Assembly: GCA_036881905.1 (NCBI GenBank)
Contig: JBAJNN010000004.1
Location: forward strand, 1-64,000
DNA: 64,000 nt
Reading direction: 5' to 3'
Source of the DNA: JBAJNN01 sp036881905
GTDB taxonomy: Bacteria; Pseudomonadota; Alphaproteobacteria; Rhizobiales; Im1
Each line of letters starts with the position of its first letter. Within the stretch, counting starts at the first letter, position 1. Made by a program: the position numbers and the translations under genes. Of this stretch, positions 37,043-45,052 are shown one piece after another. The notes below the pieces were generated by a model. It was given only the letters and a program-made list of their open reading frames with translations. It was not told the DNA's origin and made no database searches.

Positions 37043-40000
37043 CTATACGTTGGCAAGAGGCGCGCCGGAGCGGGAGGTGCAAACAGCGTTCACCCCTTGC
37101 GATGCGATACGCGCCAGGGCCTCAACTTCGCGGCGGATGGTTTTCACATGATCCCGCGGCGTGGTCCAGCCCTGTTTGAGTATAAGCTTGTGATCGGGGC
37201 GCAATTTGGCGAACGCGCCTTGCCGAGCGATATAATCGACGAGTCCCGACGGATTGGCGAAATGATCGTCACGAAAACCGATCACCACGCCTTTCGGCCC
37301 GGCATCGACCAACGCCACATTGGCGGCGCGGCAGACCAATTTAAGCGAAACCACTTCAAGCAGCTGTTCGACCTCCTTCGGCAGAGTCCCGAACCGATCG
37401 TGCAACTCGGCGGCGAACCCCTGAATATCCTGGTCGGATTCCATATCGGCGAGACGGCGGTAGAGGCCAAGCCGCAGGCTCAAATCGTCCACATAGTGTT
37501 CAGGGATCAGCACCGCATTGCCGATATTGATCCGCGGCGACCAGGGTCCGGTCCCGACCTCCCGCCCGTCGCCGGTTCGCAGCCCGGCCACGGCCTCTTC
37601 GAGCATCTGCTGATAGAGTTCATAACCCACCTCCCTGATATGGCCGGATTGCTCATCGCCCAGCAAATTGCCGGCCCCGCGAATATCGAGATCATGACTG
37701 GCGAGCGTAAAACCGGCGCCTAGAGTATCGAGGGATTGCAGAACCTTCAGCCGTCGTTCCGCCCCTTCCGTCAGCCCGCCCCTGGTCGGGAGCGTAAACA
37801 GCGCGTAGGCCCGTTGCTTGGAGCGCCCGATACGACCGCGAAGCTGGTAAAGCTGGGCAAGGCCGAAACGGTCGGCGCGATGCACGATCAACGTGTTCAC
37901 AGTGGGAATATCCAGCCCTGATTCGACGATGGTCGTGGACAACAGCACGTCAAATTTCCGGTCGTAGAACGCCGACATGATATCCTCCAGCTCGCCCGGC
38001 GGCATGCGGCCATGGGCCACAACCACTTTCACCTCCGGCGCCTGGTCTGTCAGGAACTCATGCACGGGCCCAAGATCGGAAATCCGTGGACAGACATAGA
38101 AGCTCTGGCCGGCGCGGTAATGTTCGCGCAGCAATGCCTCGCGGATCGTCACCGGATCGAAGGGGGCGATGAAGCTGCGCACCGCCAGCCGGTCCACCGG
38201 CGCGGTGGTGATCAGGGAGAGATCGCGCACACCGGTCAGCGCAAGTTGGAGCGTGCGTGGGATCGGCGTCGCCGTTAGCGTCAGCACATGGACATTGGCG
38301 CGCAACTCCTTGAGTTTCTCTTTATGTTTGACGCCGAAATGCTGCTCCTCGTCGATGACCAAAAGCCCCAGATCGCGGAACGGGTTTTTGGACCCCAGAA
38401 GAGCATGAGTGCCGATCACAATGTCGACGTCACCACGGGCAAGCCCCTTTTTCGTCGCATCGATGCGCTTGCGCGCCACCAGCCGCGACATATGCTCGAT
38501 GCGCACCGGCAAACCGCGAAAACGTTCGGAAAATGTCGCATAATGCTGACGAGCGAGCAGAGTCGTCGGCACCACGACACAGACTTGTTTACCGCTCATG
38601 ACGGTCACGAAGGCGGCGCGCAGCGCGACTTCGGTCTTGCCGAACCCAACATCGCCGCACACCAGCCGGTCCATCGGGTGGCCACTGCCCAAATCATCGA
38701 TCACCGCCTTGATGGCGTCGCGCTGGTCTTCGGTCTCCTCATAGGGAAATTCGGCGCAGAATTCCTGATAAAGCCCGTCCGGCGGCGTCATAACGTCGCT
38801 TTGCCGCAAACTTCGCGCGGCGGCCGTCCTGATAAGACGCTCGGCCATATCCCTGATCCGCCCCTTCAACCGCGCCTTGCGCGCCTGCCAGCCCGCCCCG
38901 CCCAGCCTGTCGAGCTGAACGCCTGCCCGGTCCGAACCATGGCGCGACAACAGCTCGATATTTTCCACCGGCACAAACAGGCGGGCCTTGTCGGCATAGA
39001 CAATCAACAGGCAATCATGCGGCGCATCGTGAACCGCGATCGTCCGCAAGCCTTCAAACCGCCCGATTCCATGATCGACATGAACGACAAGGTCCCCGGC
39101 CGCGAGGTTTGACGCTTCCGCGATAAAATTGCCGCTTTTGCGTTTCTTGCGGGTTTGACGGATCAGGCGGTCACCTAGAATATCCTGCTCGGCGACGACC
39201 GCCAGCTCCGGCGTCTCGAACCCGGCTTCAAGCCCGACAGTGATCACGCTCACCACTTGCCTCTCAAGGCTTATCACATCCGACCAGCTCCGCGCTTGCG
39301 CCACCTCCATGATTCCGCGATCGCGCAAAATGCCGGCAAAACGCTCCCGCGACCCGTCGCTCCAGCAGGCCACGACAACGCGCTTGCCCTGGGTTTTAAG
39401 GGTTTCGATATGGTGTTTCAGACTTTCGAAAACATGGCACCCCTCCCGCGCTCGTTCCGGCGCGAAGTTGCGGCCTTGACGATTTTTAAGCGATATGACG
39501 CGACGGGAAGCCGATTGTGGCGCCATAAAGGGTGTAAACCTCGCCACCGCAAGCGCGGACAAGCGCTCTTCCCATTCCGTCTCGCTCATATAAAGCCGGT
39601 CGGGCGGCAGGGGATTGTAGGGCGGGGCGCCAAAGCGGTCATGGTCGAGGGCTTGGCGGCGCGCATCGTAATAATCGGCAATGAGCGCCTGGCGTTCGCG
39701 CAAAGCCTCATCGGCCAGATGGTCGAAACCGACCGCCGCCCATTCGGCGCAATCGAACAGTGTTGCGAGCCGATCATGAAACAAGGCGAGCCAGTGCTCC
39801 ATCCCCTGATAGCGTCGTCCCGCGCTGATGGCCTCATAAAGTTCATTCCGTCCCGCCCGAGCGCCGAAAGCGGCGGTATAAGAGGTGCGGAAGCGGGCAA
39901 TGGTTTTATCATTGAGCGGGGCTTCGCTGGCCGGATGCAGATCAAGCCGTTCAAGCCGAGCCGTCGTGCGTTGGGAATGCGGGTCGAAACCGCGGATCGA

Positions 40001-40603
40001 TTCGACCGTGTCGCCGAACAGATCGAGACGGACCGGTTGGGTAAATCCCGACGGAAAAATATCGATAATCCCGCCACGCACGGCGTAATCGCCGGGTTCG
40101 AGCACCGTTCCCGTCTGGGTAAAACCATTTTCTGAGAGGAAAGAGCGGATCCGCCCCATGGCGAGGAGACTGCCGGGAACGACGGACAGGCAAGCCCCCG
40201 CAATCGTGTCGGGTGGCGCAATGCGCTGGATGGCGGCGTTCACCGTGGTCACAACCAGTGTCGGCCGGTCGAAGCGGCCATCATTGAGGCGGACCAGCGT
40301 CGCCATGCGCCGGGCCACGATCTCGGCGCGCGGCGAGACTCGGTCATAGGGCAGACAATCCCAGGCCGGGAATGACACGATCTCGACATCGGGCGCGAAA
40401 AACCGCAAGGCTTCAGCCAGAGTCTTAAGGCGCCGGTCATCGCGGGCCAGATGCAGGACCGCGCGGGGTCCCTCGCGCCCGTGGGCGAGGCGCGCAATAT
40501 CGGCCAGAACCAGCGCATCGCTCCCCTCCGGCGCGCCGGTAACGACCGTTGCGCCGGCCCGCGCGAACAGCAAACCAAGGGCGTCCATAGTGCCTGAATG
40601 CAT
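37043..40603 (-). CDS. mfd: Mfd, transcription-repair coupling factor
   Basis: 1186 residues, normal length. It displaces RNA polymerase stalled at lesions and recruits UvrA. Order: UvrB-homology region (SFPAWDCLPYDRVSPRAEIV), CarD-like RNA polymerase-interaction domain (GDLVVHVDHGIGRFEGL), helicase core with Walker A (CGDVGFGKTEVALRAAF), DEEQHFGVKHKEKL, TATPIPRTLQLAL, and LRGRIGRS, then the C-terminal TRCF domain (YELYQQMLEEAV). In most Alphaproteobacteria sdhE lies directly upstream; here a 4-kb cassette separates them. A copy of its first codons lies at 44503-44571. Confidence 0.97.
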   Translation of the reverse strand: MHSGTMDALGLLFARAGATVVTGAPEGSDALVLADIARLAHGREGPRAVLHLARDDRRLKTLAEALRFFAPDVEIVSFPAWDCLPYDRVSPRAEIVARRMATLVRLNDGRFDRPTLVVTTVNAAIQRIAPPDTIAGACLSVVPGSLLAMGRIRSFLSENGFTQTGTVLEPGDYAVRGGIIDIFPSGFTQPVRLDLFGDTVESIRGFDPHSQRTTARLERLDLHPASEAPLNDKTIARFRTSYTAAFGARAGRNELYEAISAGRRYQGMEHWLALFHDRLATLFDCAEWAAVGFDHLADEALRERQALIADYYDARRQALDHDRFGAPPYNPLPPDRLYMSETEWEERLSALAVARFTPFMAPQSASRRVISLKNRQGRNFAPERAREGCHVFESLKHHIETLKTQGKRVVVACWSDGSRERFAGILRDRGIMEVAQARSWSDVISLERQVVSVITVGLEAGFETPELAVVAEQDILGDRLIRQTRKKRKSGNFIAEASNLAAGDLVVHVDHGIGRFEGLRTIAVHDAPHDCLLIVYADKARLFVPVENIELLSRHGSDRAGVQLDRLGGAGWQARKARLKGRIRDMAERLIRTAAARSLRQSDVMTPPDGLYQEFCAEFPYEETEDQRDAIKAVIDDLGSGHPMDRLVCGDVGFGKTEVALRAAFVTVMSGKQVCVVVPTTLLARQHYATFSERFRGLPVRIEHMSRLVARKRIDATKKGLARGDVDIVIGTHALLGSKNPFRDLGLLVIDEEQHFGVKHKEKLKELRANVHVLTLTATPIPRTLQLALTGVRDLSLITTAPVDRLAVRSFIAPFDPVTIREALLREHYRAGQSFYVCPRISDLGPVHEFLTDQAPEVKVVVAHGRMPPGELEDIMSAFYDRKFDVLLSTTIVESGLDIPTVNTLIVHRADRFGLAQLYQLRGRIGRSKQRAYALFTLPTRGGLTEGAERRLKVLQSLDTLGAGFTLASHDLDIRGAGNLLGDEQSGHIREVGYELYQQMLEEAVAGLRTGDGREVGTGPWSPRINIGNAVLIPEHYVDDLSLRLGLYRRLADMESDQDIQGFAAELHDRFGTLPKEVEQLLEVVSLKLVCRAANVALVDAGPKGVVIGFRDDHFANPSGLVDYIARQGAFAKLRPDHKLILKQGWTTPRDHVKTIRREVEALARIASQGVNAVCTSRSGAPLANV

Positions 40604-40635
40604 GTCCCTTCACCCTGTTGATCGGAGCAGGCTTT

Positions 40636-40740
40636 AGAGCATAATTCAATCCGGAGAAGCGAGGTCAGATCAAGATTATGCTTATAAAACAAAACGCTAG
40701 AGCGTGATTGCGGTTCAATTTGAACGCAACCCGCTCTAAT
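40636..40740. repeat. Dispersed repeats A and B upstream of mfd
   Basis: AGAGCATAATTCAATCCGGA, then GATTATGCTTATAAAACAAA (A) and GAGCGTGATTGCGGTTCAAT...CCGCTCTA (B). It marks one edge of the phosphonate cassette, just upstream of the mfd start. Confidence 0.7.
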
Positions 40741-40820
40741 GGTGACGAAGCCGAAGCAAGGCAACACAAACGCCGCCTCCCCTTGCTTTGGAGCTCGAAT
40801 GACCAAGTCAGCGCCTTATA

Positions 40821-42032
40821 TCACCGTTTTTTGCCGAGAGCGGGTTTCACGACAAATCTGTTAACGGCGAGAACCGACAGGGCGATCCCCACAATAATCG
40901 GAACGGTCAACAGTCTCGCGCCGGTGTCGTTCAAGACGCCGTAAATAATAGATCCCGTCAGCAAGCCGATGAATCGGACGGCTCCGTCAACGGCCTGCGT
41001 TATCCCGATGAAAAGACCGGTTTGTGCCCTTCCATGACGTCGCGAAATTTCGTCGAGATGGGGGGTGATAATGATTTCACCGATCACGAATATGACGCCA
41101 CCGATGATGACAGACCAGATATGCACCGAAAAGGCGATCGCCAGGGAGCCGGCGGAAAAAAACAGCGTCGAAAGCATCGGATACACACTGTCTTTTATGT
41201 TTCTGGCTCTTAGATAATCAAAAACCGATGTATTGAAAAACCACGTCAATGTCACGATGGCCGTTGTGGTCGCTGCATACATGGCTGGAATCGCGCTCAG
41301 ATTATGCAAACTGTCGATGATATATTTTGGCAACAGCGTTCCCCAACACCCATAGAGCAAAAAAGGTGGAACCAGATCGATAAGCTCTTTGTGAAAATCC
41401 GTAATCAAAATTGATCGGAGATGTATTTTTTTGTTGGTACATTTTTCTTTTATAAAATTTTCAGGTTTTGAAAAAGTTATTAAAAATATGCATACTGAAA
41501 TAAAAAACAGTAAAAACACATATGAGATAAACGGATAGGGACCGAATTGAACGAGAATAAAGGCCCCTGCCGCGTTTCCGCAAAACGACCCGCCGGTCAT
41601 CAAGCCGGCGCGCAGGGAAATCGTTCGTCTCATTCCCTTGCGACCCGCCGTTGCGATAATTCGTCTGTTGAAGACCAGGCGGGACGTGGAGAACGCCGCC
41701 CCCAGAATGACCAGGGCAAGCGAGAGGAAAAAACCCGAGCGGCTCTCGACAATAATCAAAAAGGCGCTAATATAAAGCGCGAAAAGAATTGCCGGCCATA
41801 GAGTCGATTTAACCTTTTCGACCAGCCCCCCGACAAGGGGTGAAATCACGGATTGGGAAAGCACGAAGCTGTTGAGAAGTATGGTTGTTTCCGTATAGCT
41901 CAAGCTACTCATTTGTTGAAAGAAAACGAAAAAATAGGGTATGAACGCGCCGCGGGCCGAGAATATAAGACCATTGCTTATCGCCGCCCATACCCCCTCT
42001 GTTTCGATGCCGTCAAAGAGCCTTGCGAACAT
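40821..42032 (-). CDS. MFS transporter, putative phosphonate exporter
   Basis: 403 residues with about 12 predicted helices. The N-terminus (GVWAAISNGLIFSARGAFIP) and the loop FNRRIIATAGRKGMRRTISL fit drug- or metabolite-efflux MFS proteins. The third gene of a pepM - ATP-grasp - MFS run, it would export the product; that role is inferred from context only. The sequence is visibly richer in A and T (for example the loop near 41410-41520) than mfd or recG, which suggests transfer. Confidence 0.75.
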   Translation of the reverse strand: MFARLFDGIETEGVWAAISNGLIFSARGAFIPYFFVFFQQMSSLSYTETTILLNSFVLSQSVISPLVGGLVEKVKSTLWPAILFALYISAFLIIVESRSGFFLSLALVILGAAFSTSRLVFNRRIIATAGRKGMRRTISLRAGLMTGGSFCGNAAGAFILVQFGPYPFISYVFLLFFISVCIFLITFSKPENFIKEKCTNKKIHLRSILITDFHKELIDLVPPFLLYGCWGTLLPKYIIDSLHNLSAIPAMYAATTTAIVTLTWFFNTSVFDYLRARNIKDSVYPMLSTLFFSAGSLAIAFSVHIWSVIIGGVIFVIGEIIITPHLDEISRRHGRAQTGLFIGITQAVDGAVRFIGLLTGSIIYGVLNDTGARLLTVPIIVGIALSVLAVNRFVVKPALGKKR

Positions 42033-42055
42033 GTTTTGCCAGGTATCCTCACCAC

Positions 42056-42109
42056 GAAGCGTCTAAACGCGAAACGTCTAAACGCGAAGCGTCTAAACGC
42101 AAAGCGTAT
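42056..42109. repeat. 15-bp tandem repeat between exporter and ligase genes
   Basis: Three units GAAGCGTCTAAACGC / GAAACGTCTAAACGC / GAAGCGTCTAAACGC followed by a decayed fourth. The core GCGTCTAAACGC is almost self-complementary (one mismatch pair), so each unit can form a small hairpin. The stop codon of the ATP-grasp gene lies in the array. Confidence 0.85.
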
Positions 42110-43376
42110 AAAAATGCGAATCGTCCAAAATGGAGCGCGCCACGTCTTTGAGTGTTTTTGCCCGCTCAGACTGCAACGTCAGATTGGCCGGCGGCAAAAA
42201 ACCTGCATCGGCGGGTCCTATGCGCTCTCCGGGCTTGGCTCTCACCACAGCGGAAACAAACTCGGGACAAGCCTTTTTTACTCTGTGCAAACCCGGAGCA
42301 TCGACGTAAAAGCCGGGGGACTTCGGAAATGGTGAAATAACGGATACGAATTTCGCGCGCCCCGGGTTCATCGCGGGCGCGGCCATGACGGGTTTATCGC
42401 CGCGAAGAACCCTCACATACTCGCCGATAAGGGAAAACCCCAGTGCTGTTTCGACGAGAGCATTGCGCCCACCCCCTATTCTGGCGGCGGCTTCCAGCAA
42501 TTTCGGCCCTTCAGCCCCCATGATCATTTCAACATGGGCGATACAGTTCGTCAGACCGAGAGCGTGAACGGCGTCTCCGGCGAGCGCAACGGCCTTTTCC
42601 TGATGATCGGGGGAAAGACTACTGGGGAGAAAGCGGGCAAGATGAGCAAAACCGGCGCGAGAGAAATCCTGATTGGTCCAAATGTCCACGACCGGAGTCG
42701 GGTAGAAGTCGCCTTTGGAATCGACGACGACATCGACGGAAAGACACCGGCCGGAAATAAAGCTTTCGGCTTGAATGAGAACCGGTTCGTCTTCCCGGCC
42801 AAGGCGATTCAGAAAATCGCGGATAAGAATCCGATTTTTCCTGTAGGTCTCGATACTCTCCCGCTCGCTGCGACACAGCGAGACGAACATGCTCCCAAAT
42901 AGATTGACCGGTTTAAGTACAAGGGGAAATCCCGCGTCGCCGGCGAAACGAAAAAGGTCCTTTTCATTTTTGATGAGCGCAAAAGGAATCGTTTTGTCTT
43001 GCCCCAGGGATTCACGGAAACGACGGCGCATTTCCGTTTTGTCGAGAGCGCTCCTCGCCGCCTCCACCGTCGGCGCTCGATAACCATGTTTACGGGCAAT
43101 GATCGCGTGGTCCAATACGGACGTCTCAATCGTCGTGAGCAGCAGGGTATGATCATACCAACCGGAAAGCAGTTTCAGGAGATCATCGCTCTGAGCGGTA
43201 CAGCAATCGAGCGAACAAATGAGCCGAAAGTCTCTTGGATTATGCGAGGGGACCAACGGGCAGGTCTTGTCGCGAAACAGCGCAATGTCGTATCCCATAT
43301 CTTGAATATGAGCGTAGTCCGTCTGCCGGACGGCACCGACGAAAATCGCCAATTTCTGTTTTCGCACTGTCTTCAT
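42093..43376 (-). CDS. ATP-grasp ligase of the phosphonate cassette
   Basis: About 427 residues from ATG 43376 (a frame from 43406 is also open). A pre-ATP-grasp domain is followed by the ATP-grasp fold: AGFPLVLKPVNLFGSM (ATP Lys), PVLIQAESFISGRCLSVDVV and the metal site HVEMIMGAEGPKLLEAAARIGGG. This wording fits carboxylate-amine ligases such as BacD-like dipeptide synthases or carnosine synthase. In the latter motif Glu is kept but the usual Asn is Ala, as some members have. The C-terminal SPGFYVDAPGLHRVKKACPE region is typical. It would activate a carboxylate and join an amine. Its partner is pepM upstream; substrate unknown. Confidence 0.75.
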   Translation of the reverse strand: MKTVRKQKLAIFVGAVRQTDYAHIQDMGYDIALFRDKTCPLVPSHNPRDFRLICSLDCCTAQSDDLLKLLSGWYDHTLLLTTIETSVLDHAIIARKHGYRAPTVEAARSALDKTEMRRRFRESLGQDKTIPFALIKNEKDLFRFAGDAGFPLVLKPVNLFGSMFVSLCRSERESIETYRKNRILIRDFLNRLGREDEPVLIQAESFISGRCLSVDVVVDSKGDFYPTPVVDIWTNQDFSRAGFAHLARFLPSSLSPDHQEKAVALAGDAVHALGLTNCIAHVEMIMGAEGPKLLEAAARIGGGRNALVETALGFSLIGEYVRVLRGDKPVMAAPAMNPGRAKFVSVISPFPKSPGFYVDAPGLHRVKKACPEFVSAVVRAKPGERIGPADAGFLPPANLTLQSERAKTLKDVARSILDDSHFYTLCV

Positions 43377-43505
43377 CGTATTCCGATGCCAATTCGTCTG
43401 ACACAAATTTCGATAAAGCTTGTATCGTTCCCAAACTTATTCCTAAAAAGAAAGATCATAAATTTTTAAACAGTATTTATTAAAAGAATAATTTTTAAAA
43501 TTTTT

Positions 43506-44417
43506 TCATTTTTTTGGTAGATATTTTTCTTCAGAATGCTTTAACTCTTTGTAGTTCATAATAGAAAAAATTTCATCTATGGATGCTATATCGTTTTCCG
43601 TATCTGCTATCGACTCCGTTTCTGCAATTTTGAGGGTAAGTTTTTTCATCGCCGATAGAGATGCTCGCAAAGTGTGGTTTGCCCAAATGATCAGATTGAT
43701 GTTGGCGTCACGAAATTCGGCTGTCGGGGTCGTATAATAGGTGGTGGGAATAATGGCTAATGGGGCGCGGCCGGCCCATTCACGAGCGAAGGTCAGTATT
43801 TCGTTCGCATCCGGCTTCCTTGAATGGATAAGAATAGCGTCCGCGCCGGCTTGACGATAGGCTGTCGCCCGCTCAAGCGCCGCTTTCATGCCCTGCCCGG
43901 CAATAAGAGCCTCAACCCTTGCGACAACCGTAAAATCGTCATTCGTTTGCGTATCCTTGGCCGCCCTGATTTTGCCGGTAAATTCATCAATATCGGCCAA
44001 GGGTTGCCTTACTCCGAAAAATGAATTGATCTTGGGAAAAAGTTTGTCTTCAATGCAGACGGCGGCTATGCCGATCTTGCACAGGCGGCGGACCATGCGA
44101 CGAACATTGTTGAAGTTGCCGAAGCCGGTGTCGCCATCAAGCATAATCGGAATATCGACGGCCTGCTCCATCCTATCGAGAACATCGATTATTTCAGATA
44201 ACGAAGCCTCATTTGCGTCTCTCAACCCCATGGCCGTGGCCATTGCCAAACCAGAGGCCCATAGGCCACGAAACCCCGAGGAGGCGACAATCTTCGCGCT
44301 TAAACCATCATGGGCCTCCATAAGAAAATCAAGCTCCGGAGACTCGATCATGGCACGAAAGGCCGCAAAACTGTTTTGCGGGTTCAAATGCTGTTGTGGC
44401 GAGAAACGTTTTCTCAT
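43506..44417 (-). CDS. pepM: Phosphoenolpyruvate mutase (PepM), entry enzyme to phosphonates
   Basis: 303 residues of the PEP mutase / isocitrate lyase superfamily. The diagnostic PEP mutase motif EDKLFPKINSF (pattern EDKxxPKxNS) is intact near residue 123. The substrate and metal motifs ASGLAMATAMGLRDANEA, DGDTGFGNFNNVRRMVRR, ARVEALIAGQG, GADAILIHSRKPD and IIPTTYYTTP all match the mutase rather than lyases. It interconverts PEP and phosphonopyruvate, forming a C-P bond. This equilibrium favours PEP, so a downstream step must pull it; no decarboxylase or aminotransferase is adjacent. Next to it are an ATP-grasp gene and an exporter. AT-rich flanks suggest recent transfer. Confidence 0.93.
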   Translation of the reverse strand: MRKRFSPQQHLNPQNSFAAFRAMIESPELDFLMEAHDGLSAKIVASSGFRGLWASGLAMATAMGLRDANEASLSEIIDVLDRMEQAVDIPIMLDGDTGFGNFNNVRRMVRRLCKIGIAAVCIEDKLFPKINSFFGVRQPLADIDEFTGKIRAAKDTQTNDDFTVVARVEALIAGQGMKAALERATAYRQAGADAILIHSRKPDANEILTFAREWAGRAPLAIIPTTYYTTPTAEFRDANINLIIWANHTLRASLSAMKKLTLKIAETESIADTENDIASIDEIFSIMNYKELKHSEEKYLPKK

Positions 44418-44502
44418 AGCCTATCCCTGACTTATGGGGGGAGTGTAGCACAGGTTGGCGCTCGCCAAAATAACCACAACTGTCGCGCTCGCTTACGTGA
44501 AA

Positions 44503-44571
44503 AGCAAGCCAAGAGCGTCCATATGACCTGAATGCATGGCCCTTCGCCCTGTTGATCGGGGCAAGCCTCGA
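44503..44571. repeat. Duplicate of the mfd start region, beyond the cassette
   Basis: This 69-bp stretch matches 40569-40636, the mfd start codon region plus upstream sequence (AGCGTCCATATGACCTGAAT vs GGCGTCCATAGTGCCTGAAT). On the minus strand it still reads MHSGHMDALGLLF, where mfd reads MHSGTMDALGLLF. It is in the same orientation as mfd and lies between pepM and sdhE. Confidence 0.88.
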
Positions 44572-44627
44572 TGCTGTCGGAGCACAATCAAGGCGGCGGA
44601 AACGCCGGGCCACCGCTTCAAGGCCGG

Positions 44628-44900
44628 TCACGACAAGACACCGCTCATGCCCATGAGTGCCGTCATAAGCTTAGTGTCGTATTCCGCCGGTAAGGGATGG
44701 CGTTTGAAAATCCAGCCGTAAAGCACGGTGTCGGGCAAGGCGATCAGCCGTTCCATCTCCTCCAACTCGTCGTCACCCATGGTCTCGATTCGTCGTTTCA
44801 CGAAACGCCCCAGCACAAGATCCATTTCCCTCATGCCACGATGGCAGGCGCGCCAGACGATTCGGCGCCGGCGTGTATTCAAGGTTTCATCGATGCTCAT
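44628..44900 (-). CDS. sdhE: FAD assembly factor SdhE
   Basis: 90 residues. The SdhE motif RGxxE is present as HRGMREMDLVLGRF, followed by DDELEEMERLIALPDTVLYGWI. It promotes covalent attachment of FAD to succinate dehydrogenase subunit A. It is divergent from recG. In many Alphaproteobacteria recG-sdhE-mfd is conserved; the cassette interrupts it. A tandem of 10-bp units carrying ATG codons overlaps the start. Confidence 0.94.
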   Translation of the reverse strand: MSIDETLNTRRRRIVWRACHRGMREMDLVLGRFVKRRIETMGDDELEEMERLIALPDTVLYGWIFKRHPLPAEYDTKLMTALMGMSGVLS

Positions 44901-44930
44901 GGATGCTCATGGGTGCTCATGGGTGTTGAA
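44891..44930. repeat. 10-bp tandem units over the sdhE start
   Basis: Four near-copies of GATGCTCATG with period 10 stand at the sdhE start, so each unit offers an ATG in a different frame relative to the gene. Only the innermost ATG (44900) is in frame. Confidence 0.7.
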
Positions 44931-45052
44931 GACAGGCTCATTCATGGCCGCAAAACGCAACATTGCCCCGCTTATCCCTTGCCAGAGGATATTCGCGCAC
45001 TTCATAAGCGTTTGGACTACCCTCGTCCGACAGATAGGAGGCAAACTAGCCG

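Noticed and set aside
42056..42109. CRISPR array
   Set aside because: Units of 15 bp in direct tandem without spacers; no cas genes anywhere in the window.
43240..43434. Small minus-strand peptide ahead of the ATP-grasp gene (TTG start, GTIQALSKFVSDELASEYDE)
   Set aside because: A possible AGGA site exists, but the frame overlaps the ligase start and the composition fits a shadow. Not enough support to list as a gene.
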